Shown one piece after another: positions 27,002 through 35,970 of a stretch of DNA of 64,000 bases (its first letter is position 1; each line of letters starts with the position of its first letter). Source of the stretch: Butyrivibrio sp. WCD3002 (GTDB lineage Bacteria; Bacillota; Clostridia; Lachnospirales; Lachnospiraceae); the NCBI RefSeq assembly GCF_000424265.1, contig NZ_AUJO01000013.1:62001-126000 (forward strand), given 5' to 3'. The notes beneath the pieces are model-generated. The model saw only the letters and a list, made by a program, of their open reading frames with translations, did not search any database and was not told where the DNA came from. A program made the translations under genes and the position numbers.

Positions 27002-27967
27002 GTGATTAAATTGAAAGATGAGTTAAAACTCAATTATTATCAGCAGAATACTGATTTTACAGAGCGTGTGCTGGAGGGAGATAACGAAAAGTCTATCTTC
27101 CCTAAGGATAGTTCCATCCGTATCTGGCACAACATTGAGACAACGGATTATCCGACTCACTGGCATAATGCTTTGGAAATAGTATTTCCTATTGTAAATT
27201 TCTATGACGTTGATGTTGATACCGACAGGCATCACGTTCTTCCGGGGGATATTATTTTTATTCCGCCCAGAAAATCGCATTATCTCCATGCTCCGAAAAC
27301 CGGAGAGAGATACATATGTCTGTTTGACATTGATTTCTTTTCATCTGTAAGAGGATATTCGGGACTTATATCCATGCTTCAGGACTGCATCCATATAACT
27401 CCGGATGAATATGCTCCTATATATAATGATATTTACGATCTCTTTTCCCAGATCTGGAACGAGTATTTCCAAAAGTCAGAATTCTATGAGTTCTCGATCT
27501 ACTCTCATCTGTTCCAGATACTGACCATCTTATCCAGATATCATCTGAATAAGCTTCAGCTTTTCAATGATACATCACCTGTTAAGAGACGAGAGTACTT
27601 CGACAGATTAAATAATGCCATCGATTATATAGATGAGAATTATACAAATAAGATCACTCTGGAAGATGTGGCTTCCTACAGCGGTTTCTCCAAGTTCCAT
27701 TTCTCGAGATTGTTCAAGGAATACATGAACTGCACCTTCTACGATTATCTGATAAATACCAGAATTAAGGCTACAGAGGTCCTTCTGACAAGAGACGATC
27801 TGTCAATTACAGATATTGCTCTTCAGGCCGGATTCTCAAGCATCCCTACCTTCAACAGAACCTTCAAGCAAAAGAAGGGATGCACGCCGGGTGAATACAG
27901 AACCCTTTTCTCAGGCGGCCTGGGAAATAAAGATATGGGCGATGTATCATCGCCCAAACTTCCATGA
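27002..27967 (+). CDS. AraC-family transcriptional regulator with N-terminal cupin
   Basis: 321 residues, GTG start with AAGGGG 8 nt upstream. The N-terminal half is a cupin-type sugar-sensing domain (TTDYPTHWHNALEIVFPIV, HVLPGDIIFIPPRKSHYLHA). The C-terminal ~100 residues hold the two HTH motifs (ITLEDVASYSGFSKFHFSRL; LSITDIALQAGFSSIPTFNR) and the family end signature FKQKKGCTPGEYR. It is divergent from the xylanase/transporter operon and convergent with GH43, so it is the obvious candidate regulator of this xylan locus. Its last 21 bp overlap the 3' end of the GH43 gene on the other strand. Confidence 0.93.
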   Translation: MIKLKDELKLNYYQQNTDFTERVLEGDNEKSIFPKDSSIRIWHNIETTDYPTHWHNALEIVFPIVNFYDVDVDTDRHHVLPGDIIFIPPRKSHYLHAPKTGERYICLFDIDFFSSVRGYSGLISMLQDCIHITPDEYAPIYNDIYDLFSQIWNEYFQKSEFYEFSIYSHLFQILTILSRYHLNKLQLFNDTSPVKRREYFDRLNNAIDYIDENYTNKITLEDVASYSGFSKFHFSRLFKEYMNCTFYDYLINTRIKATEVLLTRDDLSITDIALQAGFSSIPTFNRTFKQKKGCTPGEYRTLFSGGLGNKDMGDVSSPKLP

Positions 27968-29428
27968 ATATACTTCATAATCTTCACCGGAGAATACAAA
28001 GTACAAATTGTGTTTTCCGGTTATTTTTTCGTCCAAAACAGCCTTTATCTTTTTAAGCTCTTTTCCGGGCTTCTCGATTTCAACTGTTCCCATCTCTTTT
28101 CCGGAGGGAGTATCAAGGCGGATTGAAATGCTTCCGCTTCCGGCACCACAGGCATTTACTGAAACTTCCTTAGCGCCATCTTTTCCAAAATCTACGCCGC
28201 TTACACAGGTCCAGCTGCCATCAGAGATTTCAGAGAGAATCATATCTCCTGATCCGTACTTTTTAGCCTCTTCGCCAAACTGCTTTGTGTCAATTCCTGC
28301 TGCGTTTGAAATTGTGACAGCCTTCACATCGTTATAAGGATCAACAGTCTCAAGCTGCTTAACTCCTGCTCTTGTGCCCTTACTTGTTGTGGGCTCATTA
28401 TCATCATTTAAAATGAGCTTATCAATATTTGTGCTTCTGTAACCGCCAAGAACTCCCATCTTTTCCTCAAGAATTCTTGAATGGTAGGTAATGTACCACT
28501 CGCCGTTAAATTCAAAAATGCAGTGATGGTTATTTCCGCCAAGACCAAAGAAAAACTCAGGATTCTTGAGGACAGGATTGCAAAGCTCGAAGGGACCCAT
28601 GGGTGATTCTGACTTCATGGTTACAATCTCGCCGGACTCAAATCCGTATTTCTTTGTAGCATCCTTAGTTACGTCAAAATTGGAGCAATATGAATAATAG
28701 TATGTGTCTCCAATCTTATTTATTCCGGAATCCTCAAAAAGATAAGGTACATTTTTAATGGGCTTTGGATCACCGTCAAGGCTAATCATGTCATCGCCAA
28801 GCTTAGCAACTCTTGCTGTTCCAGGGTTATCTGCCTTATCAGGTACCGGTACGCCGCCGCCAAAGTAGATATATGCACTTCCGTCATCATCCATAAGCAC
28901 GGCAGGATCAAAAAGCCATGTAACCTCAGCACAGGTGGGTGTTTCTCTTGAAATAAGAGCTTCTCCAAGAGGATCTGTGAAGGGTCCTGTCGGTGAATCT
29001 GCTGTAAGAACAGCTATGCCGTTTCCGTTATTGGCAAAATACAAGAAGAACTTATCCTTGCCGTTAATCTTTTTATAAGCAGCTGCAGGAGCCCATGAAT
29101 TGTTGCCCCAGCTTGCAGCGCCAAGCTTACCTGCCGCATAAACGGTTCCATGATCGGTCCAGTTTACAAGATCACTTGAAGATATAACACAGATAGTATT
29201 TATATTCCCATAAGTGTTTTCCTTGACAGTGCGATCAGGATTATATGATATCTTATCACCTGTCATATATATGTATACTCTTCCGTCATATACAAGAGCG
29301 TAAGGATCTGCACCAAAGCGCTGCACCATAACCGGATTATGGTCAGTAGCTGCCTTGCCGCTCTCCTTTAATTCAAAATTCTCAACAGTCTCTGTCATTT
29401 CTATAGGCTGTGCGCAAACGTTCATCAT
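27947..29428 (-). CDS. GH43 glycosidase with C-terminal CBM6-like domain (arabinofuranosidase/xylosidase)
   Basis: 493 residues, no signal peptide, so cytoplasmic. GAGGAG 8 nt before the ATG supports the start. Five-bladed GH43 residues can be placed: base Asp41 (FGADPYAL), pKa-modulating Asp174 (LFDPAVLMDDDG) and acid Glu232 (LFEDSG). From ~residue 365 a CBM6-like beta-sandwich follows (SWTCVSGVDFG ... HNLYFVFSGEDYEVYSWKF). Such enzymes trim arabinose or xylose from imported arabinoxylan oligosaccharides; which sugar is not decidable here. Confidence 0.9.
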   Translation of the reverse strand: MMNVCAQPIEMTETVENFELKESGKAATDHNPVMVQRFGADPYALVYDGRVYIYMTGDKISYNPDRTVKENTYGNINTICVISSSDLVNWTDHGTVYAAGKLGAASWGNNSWAPAAAYKKINGKDKFFLYFANNGNGIAVLTADSPTGPFTDPLGEALISRETPTCAEVTWLFDPAVLMDDDGSAYIYFGGGVPVPDKADNPGTARVAKLGDDMISLDGDPKPIKNVPYLFEDSGINKIGDTYYYSYCSNFDVTKDATKKYGFESGEIVTMKSESPMGPFELCNPVLKNPEFFFGLGGNNHHCIFEFNGEWYITYHSRILEEKMGVLGGYRSTNIDKLILNDDNEPTTSKGTRAGVKQLETVDPYNDVKAVTISNAAGIDTKQFGEEAKKYGSGDMILSEISDGSWTCVSGVDFGKDGAKEVSVNACGAGSGSISIRLDTPSGKEMGTVEIEKPGKELKKIKAVLDEKITGKHNLYFVFSGEDYEVYSWKFGR

Positions 29429-29568
29429 TTTTACGTCTCCTCAAAATATTACTTTACTAAGAATATAAATTTGAGATTGTAAGAGCCGCCACAAAAAAGT
29501 TGCGAAAATAATTTCAGTAATTGCGTAAAGCTGCATATAGGCAAGCATTGACTAAGGCGTAGCAATTA

Positions 29569-29597
29569 TTGATAAGACTTTACAAGTGTCAGATAAT
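29569..29597 (+). promoter_or_regulatory. Sigma-A-type promoter of the esterase-GH43 / GH5 genes
   Basis: TTGATA (29569-29574), 17-nt spacer, GATAAT (29592-29597). Each box differs from consensus at one position. It lies 68 bp before the ATG, in a 236-bp AT-rich gap divergent from the GH43 gene. Confidence 0.6.
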
Positions 29598-29664
29598 ATA
29601 AATTAAGTATATATTTCTTTCACTAAAAAACTAATGAATGTTAGCAAAATAAAGGGGAAAAGAC

Positions 29665-32439
29665 ATGCTTAGAGAGACAAAAGTAGAAAATGGAAAAGTT
29701 AAGGGTCTGCCCGGCGCAGATCCCAGAATAACAGTTTATAAGGGCATTCCTTTCGCTGCTCCTCCGGTGGGTGAGAACAGATTCAGAGCTCCTCAGCCCT
29801 GCAAGGATTGGGACGGCACACTTAATGCCTTTGAATTTGCTCCCATATCCGTTCAGGACAGACCGGGCCTTGGAACAGACATTTACTGCCGCGAGTGGCA
29901 CGTAGATCCCGGTATCGAGATTAGTGAGGACTGTCTGTATCTGAATGTATGGACACCTGCAAAAAAGACAGACGAAAAGCTTCCTGTTCTTGTATGGTTC
30001 TTTGGCGGCGGATTCCAGTGGGGCTACACAGCCGAGATGGAATTTGACGGCGAAAAGCTTGCAAGGCGCGGCGTTATTGTTGTCAGCGTAAACTATCGTC
30101 TGAATGTTTTCGGATATCTTGCTCATCCTGACATCACAGCAGAAGCTCCCGATGCTCCCGGTAACTTTGGACTTCTCGACCAGAGAGCCGGTCTTCACTG
30201 GGTTCACAGAAATATCGCAGCCTTTGGCGGAGATCCTGACAGAATTACCATTGCAGGCCAGTCAGCAGGCGGATCCAGCGTAATGCAGCAGTTCACTAAC
30301 GAAGAGAATTTTGACATCATAAAAGGCGCCGTTGTAATAAGCGGAATGATCCGTCATCCCGATGAGGACTCTGATATTTTCAAGCCTCTTTCTCTGGAAA
30401 AAGCAGAAGCTCACGGAAAAGAATTCTTCCAGGTTCTTGGTGTATCAACACTTGAAGAAGCAAGAAAACTTTCCACAGAAGAGATTTTTAACGGCTATGG
30501 AAAATATATTGCTGATCATCCAAGAATGTTCCCCATTATGGACGGACAGTTCTGCAAAGGTAATCCAATAGAGCTTCTTGCAGAGGGCAAATGCACAAAG
30601 GCTCCCATAATTTCAGGAAATACTTCCGATGAGTTTGCAATTAATGGCGAAAGCATTGTTGAAAAATCAGTAAAAGAAACCTTCCTTGATGCTGAGAAAA
30701 ACGGACAGAAAAATTATTACTACCGCTTTGACCCCGATATCCCGGGAGATGGCAACAAGGGTGATTCTTATCCCGGAACCTTCCATTCCGTAGATTTGTG
30801 GTTCTTCTTTGAATCACTTTCAAAATGCCACAGACCCTATGCCGGAAGACACTTTGATCTTGCCCGTCAGATGTGTGACTACTTTGCCAACTTTATTAAA
30901 ACAGGCGATCCCAACGGAAAGGGCTGGGACGGCAAAGAGCTTCCCAAGTGGATTCCCTACACAGATAAATGCAGAGCTGAGATGGAGTTCCTCGGAAGAG
31001 GCGCAACTCCAAGATTTGAAGGCGGCATCCGCCAGAACAGCAAAAAGCAGGCTGTAAATCCCTATCTTCCGAGCTGGGAATATGTGCCTGACGGAGAACC
31101 CTATGTTTTCGGAGACAGAGTCTATGTTTACGGATCCCATGATCTTTACAACGGTGAGACCTTCTGCCTCGGAGATTATATCTGCTACTCTGCTCCCATA
31201 AATGACCTTGGTAACTGGCACTACGAGGGCGTTATTTATAAGAAGACTCAGGATCCTGCTAATCCCGATGGACACATGTGTCTCTATGCCCCTGATGTAA
31301 CAGTGGGTCCCGACGGCAGATACTATCTGTATTATGTACTTGATAAGATTTCAATCGTTTCCGTGGCTGTAAGTGATACACCGGCTGGCCCTTACGAGTT
31401 CTACGGCTACGTTCACTATGAAGATGGCACAAAGCTCGGAGATAAGGAAGGTGATGAGCCTCAGTTTGATCCCGGCGTTCTCACAGAAGGCGATGTTACC
31501 TACATGTACACAGGCTTCTGCGGACAGGGAGATAAATCAAGACACGGCTCCATGCTGACAGTTCTTGGTCCCGATATGCTGACTATAAAGGAAGCTCCTA
31601 TTTTCGTAGCTCCCGGAAAAGAATATGCGGCCGGAACTGAATTTGAAGGCCATGCATTCTTTGAAGCATCATCAATAAGAAAGCATAACGACACCTACTA
31701 CTTCATTTACTCATCAGAGGTTATGCACGAGCTCTGCTATGCTACCTCCAAGGATCCAAGAGGGCCCTTTAAGTATGGCGGCGTTCTTGTAAGTAACTGC
31801 GATCTTCACATAGATAGCTACAAAAAGGCTGAGGAAGCTACAGCTTACGGTGCAAATAACCACGGAAGCATGGTTCAGATAGGTGATGACTGGTATATCT
31901 TCTATCACAGACACACAAACGGCAACTGGTACAGCAGACAGGGCTGCGCAGAAAAGCTCATAATTAATGCTGATGGTTCCATTCCTCAGGTAGAGATCAC
32001 ATCCTGCGGACTTAACGGCGGTCCTCTTTCCGATATAGGTGAATACCCGGCATACCTTGCCTGCAACATCTTTACAGAGAAGCATGATATCTACGTTGAG
32101 CCCACAGCTCCGAGAGTTGTTCAGGAAGGCGGCGATGGAGATCAGAATCCAGGATATATCAAGTCCATTACTGATGGCACTACAATCGGATTCAAATACT
32201 TCGACCTTAAGGATGCTACAGGCCTTAGAATCCGCACAAGGGCATACTTTGGCGGTAAATTTGAGGTTAAGACCGGTATTAATGAAAAGCCTATTGCTGA
32301 AATAGAGGCTATTTCTTCAAATATCTGGACAGCCTTTGAGTGCAGGTTCCCGAAAATAAGCGGCACACATGCTCTTTATCTAAGGTATAATGGTACAGGA
32401 AGCGCAAGCCTTGCTTCCATAGAATTCTTACATGATTAA
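29665..32439 (+). CDS. Carboxylesterase - GH43 - CBM6 fusion enzyme
   Basis: One uninterrupted 924-codon frame holds two enzymes. Residues 1-~455 are a type B carboxylesterase: VWFFGGGFQWG oxyanion region, SEDCLYLNVW, nucleophile Ser200 in AGQSAGGSS, acidic Asp322/Glu323 in GNTSDEFA and His374 in GTFHSVDLW. Residues ~463-790 are GH43: NPYLPSWEYVPDGEPYVFGD (base probably Asp476), Asp602 (QFDPGVL) and acid Glu667 (AFFEASS). A CBM6-like domain ends the protein (~800-924). No signal peptide, so a cytoplasmic two-step de-esterifying and de-branching enzyme. AAAGGGG precedes the ATG. GH5 follows directly. Confidence 0.88.
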   Translation: MLRETKVENGKVKGLPGADPRITVYKGIPFAAPPVGENRFRAPQPCKDWDGTLNAFEFAPISVQDRPGLGTDIYCREWHVDPGIEISEDCLYLNVWTPAKKTDEKLPVLVWFFGGGFQWGYTAEMEFDGEKLARRGVIVVSVNYRLNVFGYLAHPDITAEAPDAPGNFGLLDQRAGLHWVHRNIAAFGGDPDRITIAGQSAGGSSVMQQFTNEENFDIIKGAVVISGMIRHPDEDSDIFKPLSLEKAEAHGKEFFQVLGVSTLEEARKLSTEEIFNGYGKYIADHPRMFPIMDGQFCKGNPIELLAEGKCTKAPIISGNTSDEFAINGESIVEKSVKETFLDAEKNGQKNYYYRFDPDIPGDGNKGDSYPGTFHSVDLWFFFESLSKCHRPYAGRHFDLARQMCDYFANFIKTGDPNGKGWDGKELPKWIPYTDKCRAEMEFLGRGATPRFEGGIRQNSKKQAVNPYLPSWEYVPDGEPYVFGDRVYVYGSHDLYNGETFCLGDYICYSAPINDLGNWHYEGVIYKKTQDPANPDGHMCLYAPDVTVGPDGRYYLYYVLDKISIVSVAVSDTPAGPYEFYGYVHYEDGTKLGDKEGDEPQFDPGVLTEGDVTYMYTGFCGQGDKSRHGSMLTVLGPDMLTIKEAPIFVAPGKEYAAGTEFEGHAFFEASSIRKHNDTYYFIYSSEVMHELCYATSKDPRGPFKYGGVLVSNCDLHIDSYKKAEEATAYGANNHGSMVQIGDDWYIFYHRHTNGNWYSRQGCAEKLIINADGSIPQVEITSCGLNGGPLSDIGEYPAYLACNIFTEKHDIYVEPTAPRVVQEGGDGDQNPGYIKSITDGTTIGFKYFDLKDATGLRIRTRAYFGGKFEVKTGINEKPIAEIEAISSNIWTAFECRFPKISGTHALYLRYNGTGSASLASIEFLHD

Positions 32440-32449
32440 GGAGCAAAAA

Positions 32450-33748
32450 ATGAAGTTACATGTAATTAAGAAAAACATTTCGGCAGTGATGGTTGCTGCC
32501 GCCCTTATGGCTACCACAGTAAGCGGCTGCGGACAAAAGCCGGCTGAAACTGTTCCTGCTCAGGAAACAGAGACTGCTGCCAACGAGGAAGTCGAAACTA
32601 CTGCTACAGAAGAAACAGATGAAACCGAAACAGATGCTGCAGACGATGCTGATGAAGCCAATGAAGCCAATGAAGAAACAACAGAAGATGCACCTGCAGC
32701 AGCGGGAGATAAATACGAAATGAGAGACATATCACCAAAAGATCTGGTTGCTGAAATGACCACCGGCTGGAACCTCGGAAACACCTTCGATTCCCACGGA
32801 ACAAAGGGTGTTGCCGCTGAAACCAGCTGGGGTAACCCCAAAACCACCAAGGATATGATTGATGTCATTCACGATAAGGGCTTTGATCTTATCAGAATCC
32901 CCACCACCTGGATGGACCACATCGGCGAGGCACCGGATTATACTGTTGACGAAGCATGGCTTTCAAGAGTCGAAGAAGTTATAAATTTTGCTCTCGATGA
33001 TGGAATGTATGTAATTCTCAACACTCACCACGAAGAGGACTGGAGAATCCCGGATGATGCTCATATCGACGAAGTTGATGAAAAGCACGCTGCACTTTGG
33101 AAGCAGATTGCAGAGCACTTCAAGGACTATGGCGACCACCTGATATTCGAAGGTTTAAACGAGCCAAGAATAAAGGGAGATGCCCACGAATGGGACGGCG
33201 GAACAGACGAAGTAAGAAAATGCTTAAATCGTCTTAACAAGACCTTTGTTGATACCGTAAGAGCAACCGGCGGCAACAACGAGAAGAGACTTCTTCTCAT
33301 CACATCTGTTGCAGCATCTCCTCTTCCTGTAACAATTAATGATGTTGAGATCCCTGAGGATGACCATATAGGCGTATCAATACATGCCTACACTCCTTAT
33401 GCATTTACCTTTGACATCGATGATGATTGGGAGCTTAACACCTGGGATGGCACTCACAAGAAGGATATCTTAGACGTATTTAATGACTTAAAGAAGACCT
33501 TCTTAAGTAAGGATATTCCAGTTATCATCACTGAATACGGTGCCATCCACAAAAATGATAATGTAAGCCAGGTAACAAGATGGGTTGCTGATTATCTCTC
33601 AATCGCAAAAGCAAACGGCGTACCCTGCATCTGGTGGGACAACGGACAGTATGAATCAGGCAATGAGCACTTTGCAATATTTGACCGTAACAACCTGACC
33701 TGGTACAGAGAAAGCGTCGTAGACGCCATCATGGAGATTTATAAATAA
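32450..33748 (+). CDS. GH5 endoglucanase-type lipoprotein
   Basis: 432 residues from ATG 32450 (AAGGAG 8 nt upstream); an in-frame start at 32432 overlaps the previous gene and lacks a site. The signal peptide ends at the lipobox VSGC (Cys27). An acidic Glu/Thr/Ala linker runs to ~85. The GH5 barrel shows GWNLGNTFDS, LIRIPTTW, acid/base Glu238 (EGLNEPRI), VSIHAYTPYAFTFD and nucleophile Glu362 (IITEYGA). The pattern fits subfamily 4-like beta-glucanases; it may cut cellulose, xyloglucan or mixed-linkage glucan. The ribosome-binding site overlaps the stop of the fusion gene, so they are cotranscribed. Confidence 0.92.
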   Translation: MKLHVIKKNISAVMVAAALMATTVSGCGQKPAETVPAQETETAANEEVETTATEETDETETDAADDADEANEANEETTEDAPAAAGDKYEMRDISPKDLVAEMTTGWNLGNTFDSHGTKGVAAETSWGNPKTTKDMIDVIHDKGFDLIRIPTTWMDHIGEAPDYTVDEAWLSRVEEVINFALDDGMYVILNTHHEEDWRIPDDAHIDEVDEKHAALWKQIAEHFKDYGDHLIFEGLNEPRIKGDAHEWDGGTDEVRKCLNRLNKTFVDTVRATGGNNEKRLLLITSVAASPLPVTINDVEIPEDDHIGVSIHAYTPYAFTFDIDDDWELNTWDGTHKKDILDVFNDLKKTFLSKDIPVIITEYGAIHKNDNVSQVTRWVADYLSIAKANGVPCIWWDNGQYESGNEHFAIFDRNNLTWYRESVVDAIMEIYK

Positions 33749-33779
33749 AAAACCCGCAGGTACTGCAGTAAAAACAAAA

Positions 33780-33817
33780 GGCTATGGAACAAATTAAGTT
33801 CCATAGCCTCTTTTTTT
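33780..33817. terminator. Bidirectional terminator between GH5 and hflC
   Basis: A perfect 11-bp stem GGCTATGGAAC/GTTCCATAGCC with a 7-nt loop. T-tracts flank both sides in the two senses (TCTTTTTTT on plus, TTTTGTTTTT on minus). The same stem recurs at 42619-42645. Confidence 0.92.
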
Positions 33818-33830
33818 ACGCTTATAAGTT

Positions 33831-34706
33831 TTAGTTCATACCGTAGAGAAGTCTTGCTATCTCTGAATTCTTATCAAGAATAATGGTCTTCTGACCACCG
33901 GTTAAAGACTTTTTCATTGCTTCAAGAGAACGAACATAGTTGTAAAAATCCGCCTTATCCTCTGTATTATAGGCTTCGGAAAGAATTCTCATGTACTCTG
34001 CTTCTCCTTCACCTTCAAGCTGTGCAGCGGTCTTTTCAGCATCTGCTGTTAAAATAGCGACCTTTTTATCGGTTTCATTCTTTATCTTCTGAGCTTCCGC
34101 TGCACCCTCTGCCTGATAGGAAGCGGCGATGTTGTTACGTTCAGATGTCATACGCTCATATACTGCTGTTCTGTTGTCATCGGGAAGGTCAAGAGCCTTT
34201 ATCTGAGCTGTAACGATCTCAATACCGTAACCGCCCATATCTGAGTTAGCATCCTCTGTTATGAGCTTTGTGAGTGTCTCACCTCTTGCCTCAATAACTT
34301 CGTCCTGACTCATTGATGAGATGGCTGTTTTTGTTGCATTGTAAACAGCTGCTTCTATTCTCTCCTGAGCTCTTGAATCGATAGCGTTAAGTGACTGGAT
34401 AAATTTAACCGGCTCTACCACTCTCCAAAGCACGTATGTATCAGCTATCATTGACTTTTTATCTCTTGTGATGACATCGGATTTAGGAATGTCATACATC
34501 TTGATTGCTGCATTGATTCTCTGGGTTGACTGTACAAAGGGAGTTATCATCTTAAGACCGGGCTCGCTTTCAACTCGCACAATCTTACCAAACTGTCTTA
34601 CTGCAACAAATTCTTTTTGATGAACTGTAAATAATGAATTGCCAAGGATTACCACAAGCGCTACAACGATAAACGCTGTCAGGGTTCCGGCTATTGTTTT
34701 TTTCAT
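33831..34706 (-). CDS. hflC: HflC-like SPFH/prohibitin membrane protein
   Basis: 291 residues. An N-terminal helix (GTLTAFIVVALVVILGNSLF) anchors an SPFH domain (VRQFGKIVRVESEPGLKM, IPKSDVITRDKKSMIADTYV). A long Ala/Glu-rich coiled coil follows (ASYQAEGAAEAQKIKNETDK). In proteobacteria HflC pairs with HflK to form a cage around FtsH. Here hflK lies 21 bp upstream, so the same pair is made; ftsH is not in the window. Confidence 0.9.
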   Translation of the reverse strand: MKKTIAGTLTAFIVVALVVILGNSLFTVHQKEFVAVRQFGKIVRVESEPGLKMITPFVQSTQRINAAIKMYDIPKSDVITRDKKSMIADTYVLWRVVEPVKFIQSLNAIDSRAQERIEAAVYNATKTAISSMSQDEVIEARGETLTKLITEDANSDMGGYGIEIVTAQIKALDLPDDNRTAVYERMTSERNNIAASYQAEGAAEAQKIKNETDKKVAILTADAEKTAAQLEGEGEAEYMRILSEAYNTEDKADFYNYVRSLEAMKKSLTGGQKTIILDKNSEIARLLYGMN

Positions 34707-34727
34707 ATATCGTATCCTCCAAATATC

Positions 34728-35750
34728 TTATTCACCATCTGTAGAAGATTCTGTTGTTACATCAGAATTAGTAACAAACTGAGCTGCCGCTCCTAAATCA
34801 TTCTGATTGAAGCTGTCCAAGGGAAGAATCTGCTCGGTCTGACCGTCAGTAATGATCAGCTTTGCACCGGGAAGAACATCTTCGATTGATTCATAGAATA
34901 ATCTCTGCTTGGTGATAAGCGGGTATTTGCTATACTCCTGAAACATGCTGTTAAACTTTGCAACTTCACCTTCTGCTTCTGCAACCCTTGCAGCCTTTGC
35001 AGCTTCTGCTGTCTGAACAATTCTGTCTGCGCTTGCCTCTGCAGCAGGAACCTGCTCGCTCTGGTACTTTTTAGCATTGTTTACAGCGGTTTCTTTACCC
35101 TGTTTAGCCGTTTCTACAGCCTTGAAGGCCTGCTTGATCTCATCCGTCGGAGGCTCTGCGTCCTGAACAGATACGTTTACAACTGTAAGACCGATATCCT
35201 GCTTTGTAAGCTCATTTGATAAAAGAGCCTTGACATCAGACTGAATCTGTCCCTTCGCTGTGGTGATTACTTCATCAACAGGGAAGTTTATAACTGTTGA
35301 TCTGATGCTTGCCAGTGCAGCATTTTTCATGATTGTCTCAGGATCACTTGTGTTATAGATATAAGCAACAGGATCACTTACCTTGTATTCCAGATAGAAA
35401 TCAATATCAACAAAGTTGAAATCAGAAGTGATCATAAGTCCCTCATCCTCAACAGTAATGTTCTGACCATTTCCATCTATTGTGTATCCGATGCCGATAC
35501 CGTGAGTTGTCATATCTACTTTGTGAACAGCCTGGATAAAGGGTACCTTAAAATACAGTCCTGCGCTATTGGTGGCCACCACCTTACCAAACTGTGTCAC
35601 TACTGCCTGCTCCTGCTCACTTACATTGTAGAAGGAGTCGAAGGCGGCGCCTGCAAGGAAAACCAGAGCAATGATTATCGGAACAAAGGGTCCGAATTTT
35701 CTGTCCTTGTAGTGTTCTACTTTTTTATTTACTTTCTTTTCTGCGTCCAT
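34728..35750 (-). CDS. hflK: HflK-like SPFH/prohibitin membrane protein
   Basis: 340 residues. One helix near residues 20-40 (FGPFVPIIIALVFLAGAAF) precedes the SPFH domain (SEQEQAVVTQFGKVVATNSA, FKVPFIQAVHKVDM). Then comes VNVSVQDAEPPTDEIKQAF, a family hallmark, and a coiled coil. GGAGGG lies 5 nt before the ATG. It is transcribed with hflC and presumably modulates membrane proteolysis. Confidence 0.9.
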   Translation of the reverse strand: MDAEKKVNKKVEHYKDRKFGPFVPIIIALVFLAGAAFDSFYNVSEQEQAVVTQFGKVVATNSAGLYFKVPFIQAVHKVDMTTHGIGIGYTIDGNGQNITVEDEGLMITSDFNFVDIDFYLEYKVSDPVAYIYNTSDPETIMKNAALASIRSTVINFPVDEVITTAKGQIQSDVKALLSNELTKQDIGLTVVNVSVQDAEPPTDEIKQAFKAVETAKQGKETAVNNAKKYQSEQVPAAEASADRIVQTAEAAKAARVAEAEGEVAKFNSMFQEYSKYPLITKQRLFYESIEDVLPGAKLIITDGQTEQILPLDSFNQNDLGAAAQFVTNSDVTTESSTDGE

Positions 35751-35783
35751 TTATTCCCTCCTGCTTTTTTCATAACAAAAATC

Positions 35784-35792
35784 AGTATAGCA
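35784..35792 (-). promoter_or_regulatory. Extended -10 promoter element of hflKC
   Basis: The minus strand reads TGCTATACT, an extended -10 (TGnTATACT), ~35 nt before the hflK ATG. The -35 is weak, as is common with extended -10 promoters. Confidence 0.45.
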
Positions 35793-35912
35793 GTAATCTT
35801 CGCTATCTGCATGTTTTTTATGTTGATATGATTATAATGTAATTCCGTGTGCCGTTCATTATACAGTTATCACTATTACAGGGCTCTATCTTGCTTTTTA
35901 TGTAAAATAACA

Positions 35913-35938
35913 GCGACGGATCATAAAAGGTCCGCCGC
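35913..35938 (-). terminator. Terminator after the GH3 gene
   Basis: A 10-bp imperfect stem (GCGGCGGACC with GATCCGTCGC, one wobble and one mismatch) with a 6-nt loop is followed by TGTTATTTTA on the minus strand, 33 nt past the GH3 stop. Confidence 0.6.
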
Positions 35939-35970
35939 CGTATAATAGAAGGTATTTATAAGCTTTTTAA

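Noticed and set aside
27002..27967. Possible two-component regulator for the xylan locus
   Set aside because: The protein has a cupin and AraC HTH only; no receiver domain and no histidine kinase gene in the neighbourhood.
29641..30207. Antisense 188-codon ORF over the esterase start
   Set aside because: No ribosome-binding site or recognisable domain; the plus-strand esterase is complete.
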